The notes beneath the pieces were generated by a model. It was not told the DNA's origin and ran no database searches. It saw nothing but the letters and a program-made list of their open reading frames with translations. From the NCBI GenBank assembly GCA_031272565.1, contig JAISTN010000380.1, positions 1 to 5,943 on the forward strand: DNA of 5,943 bases, given 5' to 3'. A program made the position numbers and the translations under genes. Shown here piece by piece: positions 1 through 4,910 of the stretch (position 1 is its first letter; each line of letters opens with the position of its first letter). Source of the stretch: Bifidobacteriaceae bacterium. GTDB taxonomy: Bacteria; Actinomycetota; Actinomycetes; Actinomycetales; WQXJ01.

Positions 1-225
1 CGCAGTGGGTGCCGGTTCATCGTAGGTTGGTGGCCGGTGAGAGCCAAATACGGGCACCCGATCGTCGGCACGGCCACCTGAACTGACACCGGTTTCGTGG
101 AGGGTCTGATTCCGCGACAGGATCAGATCCACGTCAGCACCAAAGAAGTATCCGTCTGCAGTTGACCCCGTTGTCAGGACGCGGACTCGACAAGGGCTGT
201 GGCTCTTGAGGCAAGGCTGTGTTTC
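1..225. other. Left-edge stretch without a recognisable gene
   Basis: No reading frame here gives a protein I recognise. All plus-strand frames meet stops early (for example TAG at 24-26 and TGA at 88-90). One minus-strand frame stays open from about 195 to the left edge, but it has no ATG or GTG start and no familiar motif. The base composition is visibly less GC-rich than the rest of the window, which fits mobile DNA. The segment from about 163 (TGACCCCGTTGTCAGGAC) to the ATG at 226 could be the left end and leader of the IS3-type element whose OrfA start follows. That boundary is inferred; I cannot see a matching right terminal repeat. Confidence 0.4.
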
Positions 226-312
226 ATGGCTGGACCGGACAAGCAGCGGCGGAGGTTCACACCGGAGTACCGGTATGGGGCCGCTCATCTGGTGATCGAC
301 ACGGGCCGAACG
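226..312 (+). pseudogene. IS3-family transposase OrfA, N-terminal remnant
   Basis: The first 29 codons read as MAGPDKQRRRFTPEYR followed by YGAAHLVIDTGRT. The pattern (basic residues, RFTPEYR, then AAHLVIDTGR) is typical of the first helix of the IS3-family OrfA helix-turn-helix protein. A full OrfA has about 90-110 residues. Here resemblance stops near residue 29, just before the 16-bp tandem repeats, and neither the second half of the HTH nor any OrfB/DDE sequence follows. The frame stays open to 897 only because the GC-rich antisense of dgoD lacks stops; that extension is not a transposase. I read it as a truncated, dead insertion-sequence end facing the tail of dgoD. The family call rests on remembered motif similarity. 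Confidence 0.6.
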
Positions 313-321
313 ACCAGGGCG

Positions 322-369
322 GCCACCCCGCCACGCAGCCACCCCGCCACGCGGCCACCCCGCCACGCG
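322..369. repeat. Three 16-bp tandem repeats
   Basis: Three head-to-tail copies of GCCACCCCGCCACGCR occupy 322-337, 338-353 and 354-369. The first ends in A and the other two in G; otherwise they are identical. A fourth partial start (GCC) follows at 370. They lie exactly where transposase similarity ends and 28 bp before the dgoD stop codon. This suggests slippage or an imprecise rearrangement at the junction. No gene function is apparent. Confidence 0.85.
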
Positions 370-397
370 GCCGAAGCGGCTGGCAAGCCACAGCAGA

Positions 398-1543
398 TCA
401 CCATTCGGTCAGTGCGCCATCGGCCCGGCGCCACACCGGGGTACGCCAAGCGTGCCCTTTGGCTGCCGCCTTCCGCACCTCGGCCAGGTCCACCTCAATA
501 CCCAGGCCCGGGCCCTCAGGTACTTGGTAGTAACCCGTGGAAATGTCCAGCACCGCCTTGTCCAGCACATAGTCCAGCAGGTCCCAGCCCACGTTGTAGT
601 GGATGCCCACGCTGCATTCCTGAATCAAGAAGTTCGGTGTCACCGCGTCAAGCTGCAAACACGCCGCCAACGCGATTGGCCCCAGGGGGCAATGGGGCGC
701 AACCAGCGCCCCAAACGTCTCGGCCAGCGATGCAATGCGGTGGCATTCCGAAATCCCGCCCGCGTGCGACAAGTCGGGCTGGACCACGGCGACCCCAGCC
801 TCCAAGGGCAAACGGAAGTCCCACCTGGAATAGAGCCGCTCGCCTGTCGCCACCGGCACCGGGATGTCCCGCACCAGGTCGCCCAGCAGCGCGGTGAACT
901 CTGGAGCGACGGGTTCTTCCACAAACAACGGCCTGAAGGGCGCTACCGCCCGGGCGCAGTTGCGAGCCGCAGCCGGCGTCACCCGGCCGTGGCAGTCGAC
1001 TGCGAAGTCCCGGTCTGGCCCCAGCGCCTCACGGGCCGCGGCGGCCCGGGCAGCCATTGCCTCCAAGGCGGCCTGGGACGGCAGCGGGTCAAGCGCGCCG
1101 GCCAGGTTCATCTTGACGGCGGTGGCCCCTTGGCTGATCCGTTGGCCGATGGCGTCCGCCAACTCGGCAGGATCATCTCCGCCCACCCAGGTGTAGGCCC
1201 TGATCTGCTGGCGTACCGCACCGCCCAGCATTTGGTGCACGGGCAGGCCGGCCGCCTTGCCGGCAATGTCCCACAGGGCCTGGTCAATCCCCGCCGCGGC
1301 GGAACACAAGATCGGACCGCCGCGGTAGAACCCGGCCCGGAAACCACGCTGCCAATGGTCTTCGATCAGCCGCGGATCGGCCCCCATCAGCGGCTCCATC
1401 ATGGCCTCGACGGCCGTCTGCACCGTCTCGGCGTGACCCTCGGCAACGGGTTCGCCCCAACCGGTCAGCCCCTCGTCCGTGTGGATGGCCAGGAACAGCC
1501 AGCGCGGCGGCACCTTGAACAGTTCGTAGCCCGTAATCCTCAT
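398..1543 (-). CDS. dgoD: D-galactonate dehydratase (enolase superfamily)
   Basis: This 381-residue cytoplasmic enzyme should dehydrate D-galactonate to 2-dehydro-3-deoxy-D-galactonate, the first step of the De Ley-Doudoroff route. Length and motifs match the DgoD group of the mandelate racemase/enolase superfamily along the whole chain: PPRWLFL near residue 12, RAGFYRGGPIL at 69-79, GIDQALWDI at 85-93, then the barrel. Expected metal ligands and catalytic residues are visible: D183 and H185 in FAVDCHGRV, E209 in FVEEP, E235 in ATGERLYSR, H284 in APHCPLGP, and E309 in IQECS. The C-terminus (WRTPVWRR...TEW) is also family-like, so the gene is complete despite the adjacent IS remnant. The ATG has a good ribosome site, AGGAG, about seven bases upstream on the minus strand. 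dgoA lies 92 bp upstream on the same strand, so an operon is likely. Other sugar-acid dehydratases of the superfamily are less likely given the close match and the aldolase neighbour. Confidence 0.93.
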   Translation of the reverse strand: MRITGYELFKVPPRWLFLAIHTDEGLTGWGEPVAEGHAETVQTAVEAMMEPLMGADPRLIEDHWQRGFRAGFYRGGPILCSAAAGIDQALWDIAGKAAGLPVHQMLGGAVRQQIRAYTWVGGDDPAELADAIGQRISQGATAVKMNLAGALDPLPSQAALEAMAARAAAAREALGPDRDFAVDCHGRVTPAAARNCARAVAPFRPLFVEEPVAPEFTALLGDLVRDIPVPVATGERLYSRWDFRLPLEAGVAVVQPDLSHAGGISECHRIASLAETFGALVAPHCPLGPIALAACLQLDAVTPNFLIQECSVGIHYNVGWDLLDYVLDKAVLDISTGYYQVPEGPGLGIEVDLAEVRKAAAKGHAWRTPVWRRADGALTEW

Positions 1544-1635
1544 GACTCACTCCTACCACCCATTGGCCCGCCCGGCCAGCCACCCGGACACCCCGGCGAC
1601 AGCATGATCTCGCGGCGTCAGACCACGGCCCCGGC

Positions 1636-2319
1636 TCACTTACCGCCCAGTCCTTGGGCGACGCGCAGGAACTCGGCCGCATTGGCCCGCAATTGGCCGA
1701 ACTCCTGGGCCTGGACCAGGCGCTGGTCAACCAGTGATCCCCCCACCCCCACGGCCACGCAGCCGGCCTGGATGAACTGGTGTGCGTTGTCCAGGTTGAC
1801 GCCCCCTACGGCCACCAGCGGCAACCCCGCCAGGGGCTGGAGCAGATCCTTGACGTAGCCCAGACCGAGTGAACCGGCCGGGAACAGCTTCACCAGGCTG
1901 GCACCGGCCGCGTGCGCGGCCAGGCATTCCGTCGCCGTGGCCGCCCCTGGCAGCGCCGCCAGGCCAAGCTCGGAGGCCCGGGCGATCACCCGCTGGTCGG
2001 TGTTGGGGGAAACGATGAAGCTCGCCCCGGCCTGCGCGGCCTGCTCCACCTGGTCCACAGTCAGCACCGTACCGGCACCGACGGCCACCTCACCGGGCAA
2101 CGTCCGCACCAGGTGCCCGATGGCGCTCGCGGTGTCCCGGCCCGCATCGGCGTGGGGGCTTGGGAAGGTCACTTCCAGGGCCCGCACGCCGCCTGCGGCC
2201 AGCGCCTGGGCCACGCCGCCCACCAGCGGCGTGGGCACGTGACGCAGGATGGCGACCAGCCGCGTCTGAAGGATGGCTTGGCGGGCGGCTTCGCCCGGCC
2301 CCATTGGAAGAGCGTTCAC
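1636..2319 (-). CDS. dgoA: 2-dehydro-3-deoxy-6-phosphogalactonate aldolase
   Basis: This 227-residue class I aldolase of the KDPG/KHG aldolase family should cleave 2-dehydro-3-deoxy-6-phosphogalactonate to pyruvate and D-glyceraldehyde-3-phosphate in the cytoplasm. The TIM-barrel motifs appear in order: VAILR (22-26), catalytic Glu49 in ALEVTF, GAGTVLT (81-87), FIVSPN (101-106), PGAATATE (124-131), the Schiff-base Lys144 in VKLFPA, and the phosphate-loop segments VGGVN (171-175) and VGGSL. PGAATATE resembles the E. coli DgoA version more than Eda, and the dgoD neighbour supports the galactonate assignment over plain KDPG aldolase. The called start is GTG at 2319. Its AGGA is 15 bases upstream, which is far. 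An in-frame ATG at 2304 has no ribosome site, so the true start is uncertain by five codons. The N-terminus is about 12 residues longer than in E. coli DgoA. Confidence 0.87.
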   Translation of the reverse strand: MNALPMGPGEAARQAILQTRLVAILRHVPTPLVGGVAQALAAGGVRALEVTFPSPHADAGRDTASAIGHLVRTLPGEVAVGAGTVLTVDQVEQAAQAGASFIVSPNTDQRVIARASELGLAALPGAATATECLAAHAAGASLVKLFPAGSLGLGYVKDLLQPLAGLPLVAVGGVNLDNAHQFIQAGCVAVGVGGSLVDQRLVQAQEFGQLRANAAEFLRVAQGLGGK

Positions 2320-2372
2320 GATGCGGTCAAGAGTTCCTCTCTGGGGGCACTTCTGGTCAGATTGGGCCGGGG

Positions 2373-2391
2373 GTGTTCATACAGTGAACAC
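2373..2391. promoter_or_regulatory. Perfect inverted repeat, likely operator of the dgo genes
   Basis: GTGTTCATACAGTGAACAC has two perfect 7-bp arms around a 5-bp spacer. It lies 54-72 bp upstream of the dgoA GTG, where a repressor would act. A weak -10-like TATGAA on the minus strand (2376-2381) falls inside it. The size and spacing fit a dimeric helix-turn-helix regulator such as a GntR/FadR or IclR protein. No such gene is in the window, so the binding protein is unknown. The half-sites differ from the two palindromes nearer the MarR gene. Confidence 0.6.
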
Positions 2392-2428
2392 TAGTGGCCA
2401 AACTGAACGCCGGTCAAGCAACGACTTT

Positions 2429-2442
2429 GTCAGGTACTTGAC
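2429..2442. promoter_or_regulatory. MarR operator, distal copy (one mismatch)
   Basis: GTCAGGTACTTGAC differs at one position from the perfect 14-bp palindrome at 2471-2484. It overlaps the first five bases of a consensus -35 box (TTGACA, 2438-2443). A repressor bound here would block RNA polymerase. The two copies are 42 bp apart start to start, about four helical turns, so two dimers would sit on the same DNA face. Autoregulation by the adjacent MarR protein is inferred from position. Confidence 0.65.
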
Positions 2443-2466
2443 AATCTCCCAGCCTTGGTGCAGACT
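2438..2466 (+). promoter_or_regulatory. Predicted promoter of the marR gene
   Basis: A perfect -35 hexamer TTGACA (2438-2443) is followed after 17 bp by CAGACT (2461-2466). That is a weak -10 match but keeps the important second-position A and last T. Transcription would start near 2473, inside the second palindrome. An alternative -10 is TATTAC at 2485-2490, but it has no -35 at proper distance. Confidence 0.45.
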
Positions 2467-2470
2467 GGTC

Positions 2471-2484
2471 GTCAGGTACCTGAC
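2471..2484. promoter_or_regulatory. MarR operator, proximal copy (perfect palindrome)
   Basis: GTCAGGTACCTGAC is its own reverse complement over all 14 bases. It covers the predicted transcript start of the marR gene and ends 32 bp before its ATG. MarR-family sites are typically short palindromes of this size located over their own promoters. A further half-site-like GTCAAG lies at 2414-2419. Confidence 0.7.
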
Positions 2485-2503
2485 TATTACTCGCTCAGTT
2501 CCC

Positions 2504-2510
2504 GGAAGGA
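2504..2510 (+). promoter_or_regulatory. Strong ribosome binding site of the marR gene
   Basis: GGAAGGA stands six bases before the ATG at 2517. It fixes that start and makes this, with the VOC gene, one of the best-supported plus-strand starts in the window. Confidence 0.8.
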
Positions 2511-2516
2511 ACAACC

Positions 2517-3314
2517 ATGACCACCACACCCGATCGCCAAACTGTCCTGGCGCAGTTGATGCACCTACAAGGCCTGCTGCGCCGCCACCTCATGCAAGGC
2601 CCACGTGACCGCGCCCCTTGGGCGGACCCCACCCAGGGCCAGGGCCGCGTCCTCGCCCTGCTCCGGCTGACCCCGCAGATCACCCAGAAGGACCTGGTCT
2701 TCCTGCTGGGTATGTCCAAGCAGGCGGTCGCCGAGGTCGTTGCCAAGCTCCAACAACGCGGCTTCATCGACCGCCAGCCCTCCCCCACCGACCGCCGCCA
2801 GGTCACCATCACGCTGACCGAGGCCGGCCAAACAGCGGCCACCAGCCTGGACCAACCGGCCGACAGCGACGACCAGCTAGATCTGCTGGACATCCTGGAC
2901 GATGCCGAGGTGGCCACCTTGTCGCAACTCCTGGCCCGCCTGATCACCCACCTGGAAGAAGCACTGGGCGGCGAGGACTTCGACGAGCGCCGCCAAGCGT
3001 TGGCAGAGTTCTGGCGCCACCACGGCCCAGGTCCCCGTGGCCACGGCCCGCACCGTCACGGCGGCCCCGGCCCCGAAGGCCTGGACTCCGAAGACCCGCG
3101 CCTAGGCTTCGGCTTCCCGGGCTACTCAGGCTTCCCCGGCCAACCGGGCTTCCCGGGCCGGCCAGGTCCGCGTGGCCACCACCACGGTCACCGCGGCCCG
3201 CATTGCCCCCCCGGCGCACCCGGCCCAGACGGCCAAGACGGCCAGGGCGGCCAACCCGGCGACTTCGTGCCACCGTTCCGCCCCGGTCCCGGCCCCGCAG
3301 GCCGTACCCACTAA
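2517..3314 (+). CDS. MarR-family regulator with collagen-like His/Gly/Pro tail
   Basis: The protein has 265 residues; MarR proteins usually have about 140-180. Residues 1-165 form the normal fold: an N-terminal helix, the winged helix at about 54-104 (ITQKDLVFLLGMSKQAVAEV as recognition region, wing with TDRRQ at 91-95, then LTEAG), and a C-terminal dimerisation helix region ending near AEFWRHH (163-169). Residues 168-265 are a low-complexity tail rich in Gly, Pro, His and Arg. Glycine occurs every third residue from 199 to 222 (eight Gly-X-Y triplets). One residue is then inserted, and the pattern resumes from 224 to 250 with a single Gly-to-Cys change at 230. The protein should bind DNA as a dimer in the cytoplasm and repress its own promoter through the two upstream palindromes. 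What the tail does (oligomerisation, metal binding by the His clusters, solubility) is unknown, and the ligand is unknown. No co-transcribed transporter or enzyme follows closely. Confidence 0.9.
   Translation: MTTTPDRQTVLAQLMHLQGLLRRHLMQGPRDRAPWADPTQGQGRVLALLRLTPQITQKDLVFLLGMSKQAVAEVVAKLQQRGFIDRQPSPTDRRQVTITLTEAGQTAATSLDQPADSDDQLDLLDILDDAEVATLSQLLARLITHLEEALGGEDFDERRQALAEFWRHHGPGPRGHGPHRHGGPGPEGLDSEDPRLGFGFPGYSGFPGQPGFPGRPGPRGHHHGHRGPHCPPGAPGPDGQDGQGGQPGDFVPPFRPGPGPAGRTH
3111..3164 (+). repeat. Three imperfect 18-bp coding repeats in the collagen-like tail
   Basis: Units at 3111-3128, 3129-3146 and 3147-3164 each begin GGCTTCCC and encode Gly-Phe-Pro-Gly-X-X (GFPGYS, GFPGQP, GFPGRP). The in-frame 18-bp period suggests the Gly-X-Y block grew by duplication of a six-residue unit. 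Confidence 0.8.
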
Positions 3315-3325
3315 ACACAACCGCG

Positions 3326-3339
3326 GCCCCAGCCGGGGC
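3326..3339 (+). terminator. Possible GC-hairpin terminator after marR
   Basis: GCCCC-AGCC-GGGGC forms a short perfect stem 11 bp past the marR stop codon. There is no T-run, so it is at best a T-less actinobacterial-type terminator. In this GC-rich spacer such a stem could occur by chance. Confidence 0.3.
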
Positions 3340-3375
3340 GGTGCGACCCGCTGGTCGCCCCCCGGCTCCGAAGCT

Positions 3376-3387
3376 GCCATCGGCCAC
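3376..3387 (-). repeat. Solitary stem arm of the palindromic repeat
   Basis: GCCATCGGCCAC reads GTGGCCGATGGC on the minus strand, the same arm sequence as at 4880-4893. It lies 27 bp ahead of the complete element at 3415-3474 and in the orientation to pair with its left arm. That pairing would compete with the element's own right arm. Confidence 0.5.
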
Positions 3388-3414
3388 CCGCCGCCCCTGC
3401 CACCAAGACCTGCC

Positions 3415-3474
3415 GGTGCCCGATGGCGCCCGGCCCTGCCGGCCAACTGGACGGCAGCCACGCCATCAGGCACC
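3415..3474 (+). repeat. Structured palindromic repeat, copy A
   Basis: The outer arms GGTGCCCGATGGCG (3415-3428) and CGCCATCAGGCACC (3461-3474) pair at 13 of 14 positions around a 32-base interior. An inner stem CTGCCG (3436-3441) / CGGCAG (3452-3457) gives a long two-part hairpin. Copy B at 4802-4861 has the same length and direction, with 47 of 60 identical bases. It lies in the spacer between marR and the araC-like gene. It has no T-run, but may stop or insulate transcription. The ATG at 3423 falls in the left arm and is unlikely to be a start. Confidence 0.75.
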
Positions 3475-3502
3475 GCCACTCCCCCAGACTCCCCCCAGCC
3501 GC

Positions 3503-3508
3503 TAGCCT
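3503..3508 (+). promoter_or_regulatory. -10 box for a probable leaderless transcript
   Basis: TAGCCT fits the TANNNT form and is followed by seven bases and then the GTG at 3516, the geometry of leaderless actinobacterial starts. No clear -35 is visible; the upstream DNA is a C-rich run (CCCCC at 3481-3485 and CCCCCC at 3491-3496). Confidence 0.4.
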
Positions 3509-3515
3509 GGGGCGG

Positions 3516-4325
3516 GTGAGCTTTGTCCCGGTTCAGCTACCCGAGTTGATTGGCGAGAGCTTTGCCAGCCAGTCCACGTACCGTGAGTTCCACCCCCCGG
3601 GGCTGGACGACCTGGCGTTCTGCGTCTGGGACATCAAAGTGGGCGACACGGGCGGGCCGGTGATCAACAAGATCCTGCCCGATGGCTGCGTCGACCTGGT
3701 CTGCGACTTGACCGCCGGCACGGCGGACTTCGCGGCCTTTTCCAAGGCCACCGAGGACTTCGAAATGACCGGCCCGGCAGCCCAAACCGGCGTGCGGATG
3801 CGCCCGGGCGTGTTTCACGGGCTCTACGGGCTGCCAGCCAGCCAGGTGATGGACACGACCATCCCCTTCGCGGATTTGGAACCACACGCCACACTGGCGC
3901 CGGTGTTCGACCCGGCCACTCCAACCCCAATCAAGACCCAGACGCTGGCCGCCTACCTCGCCGCCAAAGGCGCCGGCTTCACGCCCTCCCCCTTGATGCG
4001 AGCCCTGCCAGGCATCTATGACGGCACACTCACGCGCGTGGACGACATAGCCAGCCACCTGGGCTACGGCGTGCGCCAGGTATCACGCCGGTTCCTGGAT
4101 GAGATTGGCGTCAGCCCCAGGGTCTTCCTCAACATTGTCCGGCTGCACCGCGCCCTGCGCCTCCTGGCGGACGATCCCACCAATACCCTGGCCGAACTGG
4201 CGGCCGAGGCAGGCTTCTTCGACCAAGCCCACTTTGTGCACCAGATCAAGCGCTACACCGGCGTCTCGCCGCTCGAACTACTGCGTCGCATGACCGCCAC
4301 GGGCTTCCTCAGCCCCGAAGCTTGA
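3516..4325 (+). CDS. AraC-family transcriptional regulator, DUF6597-type
   Basis: Starting at GTG 3516, the protein has 269 residues. The N-terminal half carries the DUF6597-like sensor pattern: YREFHPPGLDDLAFCVWDI (22-40), then ILPDGCVDLVCDL (53-65), and RMRPGVFHGLYGLPA (94-108). The C-terminal half is an AraC DNA-binding domain with two helix-turn-helix motifs, at about 174-194 (RVDDIASHLGYGVRQVSRRF) and 223-246 (NTLAELAAEAGFFDQAHFVH), ending in GVSPLELLRR (249-258). It should control transcription in response to an unknown ligand. The frame is open back to an ATG at 3423, but that adds 31 low-complexity residues encoded by the palindromic repeat, and the family normally begins near YREF. 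GTG 3516 lacks a spaced ribosome site but has a TANNNT box seven bases upstream, so leaderless expression is likely. The VOC gene follows 86 bp downstream and may be its target or partner. Confidence 0.87.
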   Translation: MSFVPVQLPELIGESFASQSTYREFHPPGLDDLAFCVWDIKVGDTGGPVINKILPDGCVDLVCDLTAGTADFAAFSKATEDFEMTGPAAQTGVRMRPGVFHGLYGLPASQVMDTTIPFADLEPHATLAPVFDPATPTPIKTQTLAAYLAAKGAGFTPSPLMRALPGIYDGTLTRVDDIASHLGYGVRQVSRRFLDEIGVSPRVFLNIVRLHRALRLLADDPTNTLAELAAEAGFFDQAHFVHQIKRYTGVSPLELLRRMTATGFLSPEA

Positions 4326-4333
4326 CCGATTAA

Positions 4334-4339
4334 TACAAT
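4334..4339 (+). promoter_or_regulatory. Candidate -10 box upstream of the VOC gene
   Basis: TACAAT is a five-of-six -10 match in the 86-bp gap before the VOC gene. No -35 hexamer is found 16-18 bp upstream, where the araC-like coding end lies. That would suit an activator-dependent promoter. TTGACC at 4322-4327 overlaps the araC-like stop codon but is only six bases from TACAAT, so it would need another -10. Confidence 0.35.
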
Positions 4340-4411
4340 CGCTACTACAGCCCTGGCGGCAGGCTGGAAGCCAAGCAGTACAGCAACTTCACAGCCCCGA
4401 AAGGACTCATC

Positions 4412-4792
4412 ATGATCCGCTCCATCACCCCCAACCTGATGGTCAACAGCGTCGAGGACTCCCTGGCGTTCTACGCCCAGCTTGGCTTCGCCGAGATCGC
4501 CTCCGTGCCCAATGCCGACACCGGCCAACTGCAGTTCGCCATCTGCGCCCAAGGGGACGCCATGGTCATGTTCCAGGAACGCGCCTGTCTGGTCGACGAA
4601 TACCCGGCCTTGGCCGGCGCCACCGGCCCCAGCATCACACTCTTCATCAAGGTAGACGATGCCGCCGCGCTGGCCGCGGAACTCAAGGGCAAGGTCCCAT
4701 TCGCGGCCGAACTGCACAAGACGTTCTACGGCGCCGACGAGTTTGCCGTCATCGACAACTCCGGCTCCATCGTCACCTTCGCGCAGGACTGA
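4412..4792 (+). CDS. VOC-fold protein (glyoxalase/bleomycin-resistance type)
   Basis: This 126-residue cytoplasmic protein has the repeated beta-alpha-beta-beta-beta layout of the vicinal oxygen chelate fold. The first module begins TPNLMVNSVEDSLAFYAQLGF (6-26) and ends QGDAMVMFQER (47-57). The second begins SITLFIKVDDAAALAAELK (74-92) and ends HKTFYGADEFAVIDNSGSIV (102-121). TFYGxxEFxxxDxxG is a common signature of small VOC proteins annotated as glyoxalase/bleomycin-resistance/dioxygenase. The usual His and Glu metal ligands are not evident: the first strand has Asn8 and the last strand has no Glu. A binding or resistance role is therefore as possible as catalysis, and the substrate is unknown. 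The start is secure: AAAGGA (4400-4405) lies six bases before ATG. It stands behind the AraC-like gene on the same strand and is followed after nine bases by the second palindromic repeat. Confidence 0.87.
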   Translation: MIRSITPNLMVNSVEDSLAFYAQLGFAEIASVPNADTGQLQFAICAQGDAMVMFQERACLVDEYPALAGATGPSITLFIKVDDAAALAAELKGKVPFAAELHKTFYGADEFAVIDNSGSIVTFAQD

Positions 4793-4801
4793 CCCGGTAG
4801 T

Positions 4802-4893
4802 GGTGCCCGATGGCGCCCGCCCGGCCCAACTCCCGGGACGGCCGCCACGCCACCGGGCACCGGCCCGGCCACCTGGGCGGCGCCATCGGCCAC
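4802..4893 (+). repeat. Structured palindromic repeat, copy B, with extra right arm
   Basis: The left arm GGTGCCCGATGGCG (4802-4815) pairs with CGCCACCGGGCACC (4848-4861) at 13 of 14 positions, or with a second arm GCGCCATCGGCCAC at 4880-4893. The two pairings exclude each other. An inner stem CGGCC (4822-4826) / GGCCG (4840-4844) sits where copy A has a different inner stem sequence, so the pairing is kept while bases changed. It begins nine bases after the VOC stop codon, the usual place for a terminator, but has no T-run. The extra arm abuts the -10 box of the next gene. Confidence 0.75.
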
Positions 4894-4899
4894 TAGAAT
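4894..4899 (+). promoter_or_regulatory. -10 box for the zinc-ribbon membrane protein gene
   Basis: TAGAAT (five of six) directly follows the last arm of repeat B. A GTG begins eight bases after it (4908) and an in-frame ATG directly after that (4911). The transcript could start at or a few bases before these codons. GGAAG at 4902-4906 is a weak ribosome site for the ATG if a short leader exists. Confidence 0.5.
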
Positions 4900-4910
4900 C
4901 CGGAAGCGTG

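Noticed and set aside
1..195. Open minus-strand frame reaching the left edge (contains DGYFFGADVDLILS)
   Set aside because: It has no start codon in frame and no recognised motif. A run of about 65 codons without a stop is not rare at this base composition. A broken gene cannot be ruled out.
322..369. CRISPR-like array
   Set aside because: The three 16-bp units are directly adjacent with no spacers, so this is a simple tandem repeat.
452..1858. 468-codon plus-strand open frame
   Set aside because: It is antisense to dgoD and part of dgoA, both of which show full catalytic motifs. Its protein is a low-complexity mix of Arg, Pro and Gly with no domain, as expected for the shadow of GC-rich genes.
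2320..2330. Four-codon TTG reading frame overlapping the dgoA GTG
   Set aside because: It has AGGA four bases upstream and its TGA overlaps the dgoA start, which could couple translation. Such a short frame cannot be told from chance without comparison.
3478..3500. C-rich runs as a G-quadruplex on the minus strand
   Set aside because: Only two long tracts are present close together; a third and fourth are not positioned convincingly.
3423..3515. ATG at 3423 as the start of the AraC-like gene
   Set aside because: It lies inside the left arm of the palindromic repeat, has no ribosome site, and adds 31 residues of Pro/Arg/Ser-rich sequence unlike the family's usual beginning.
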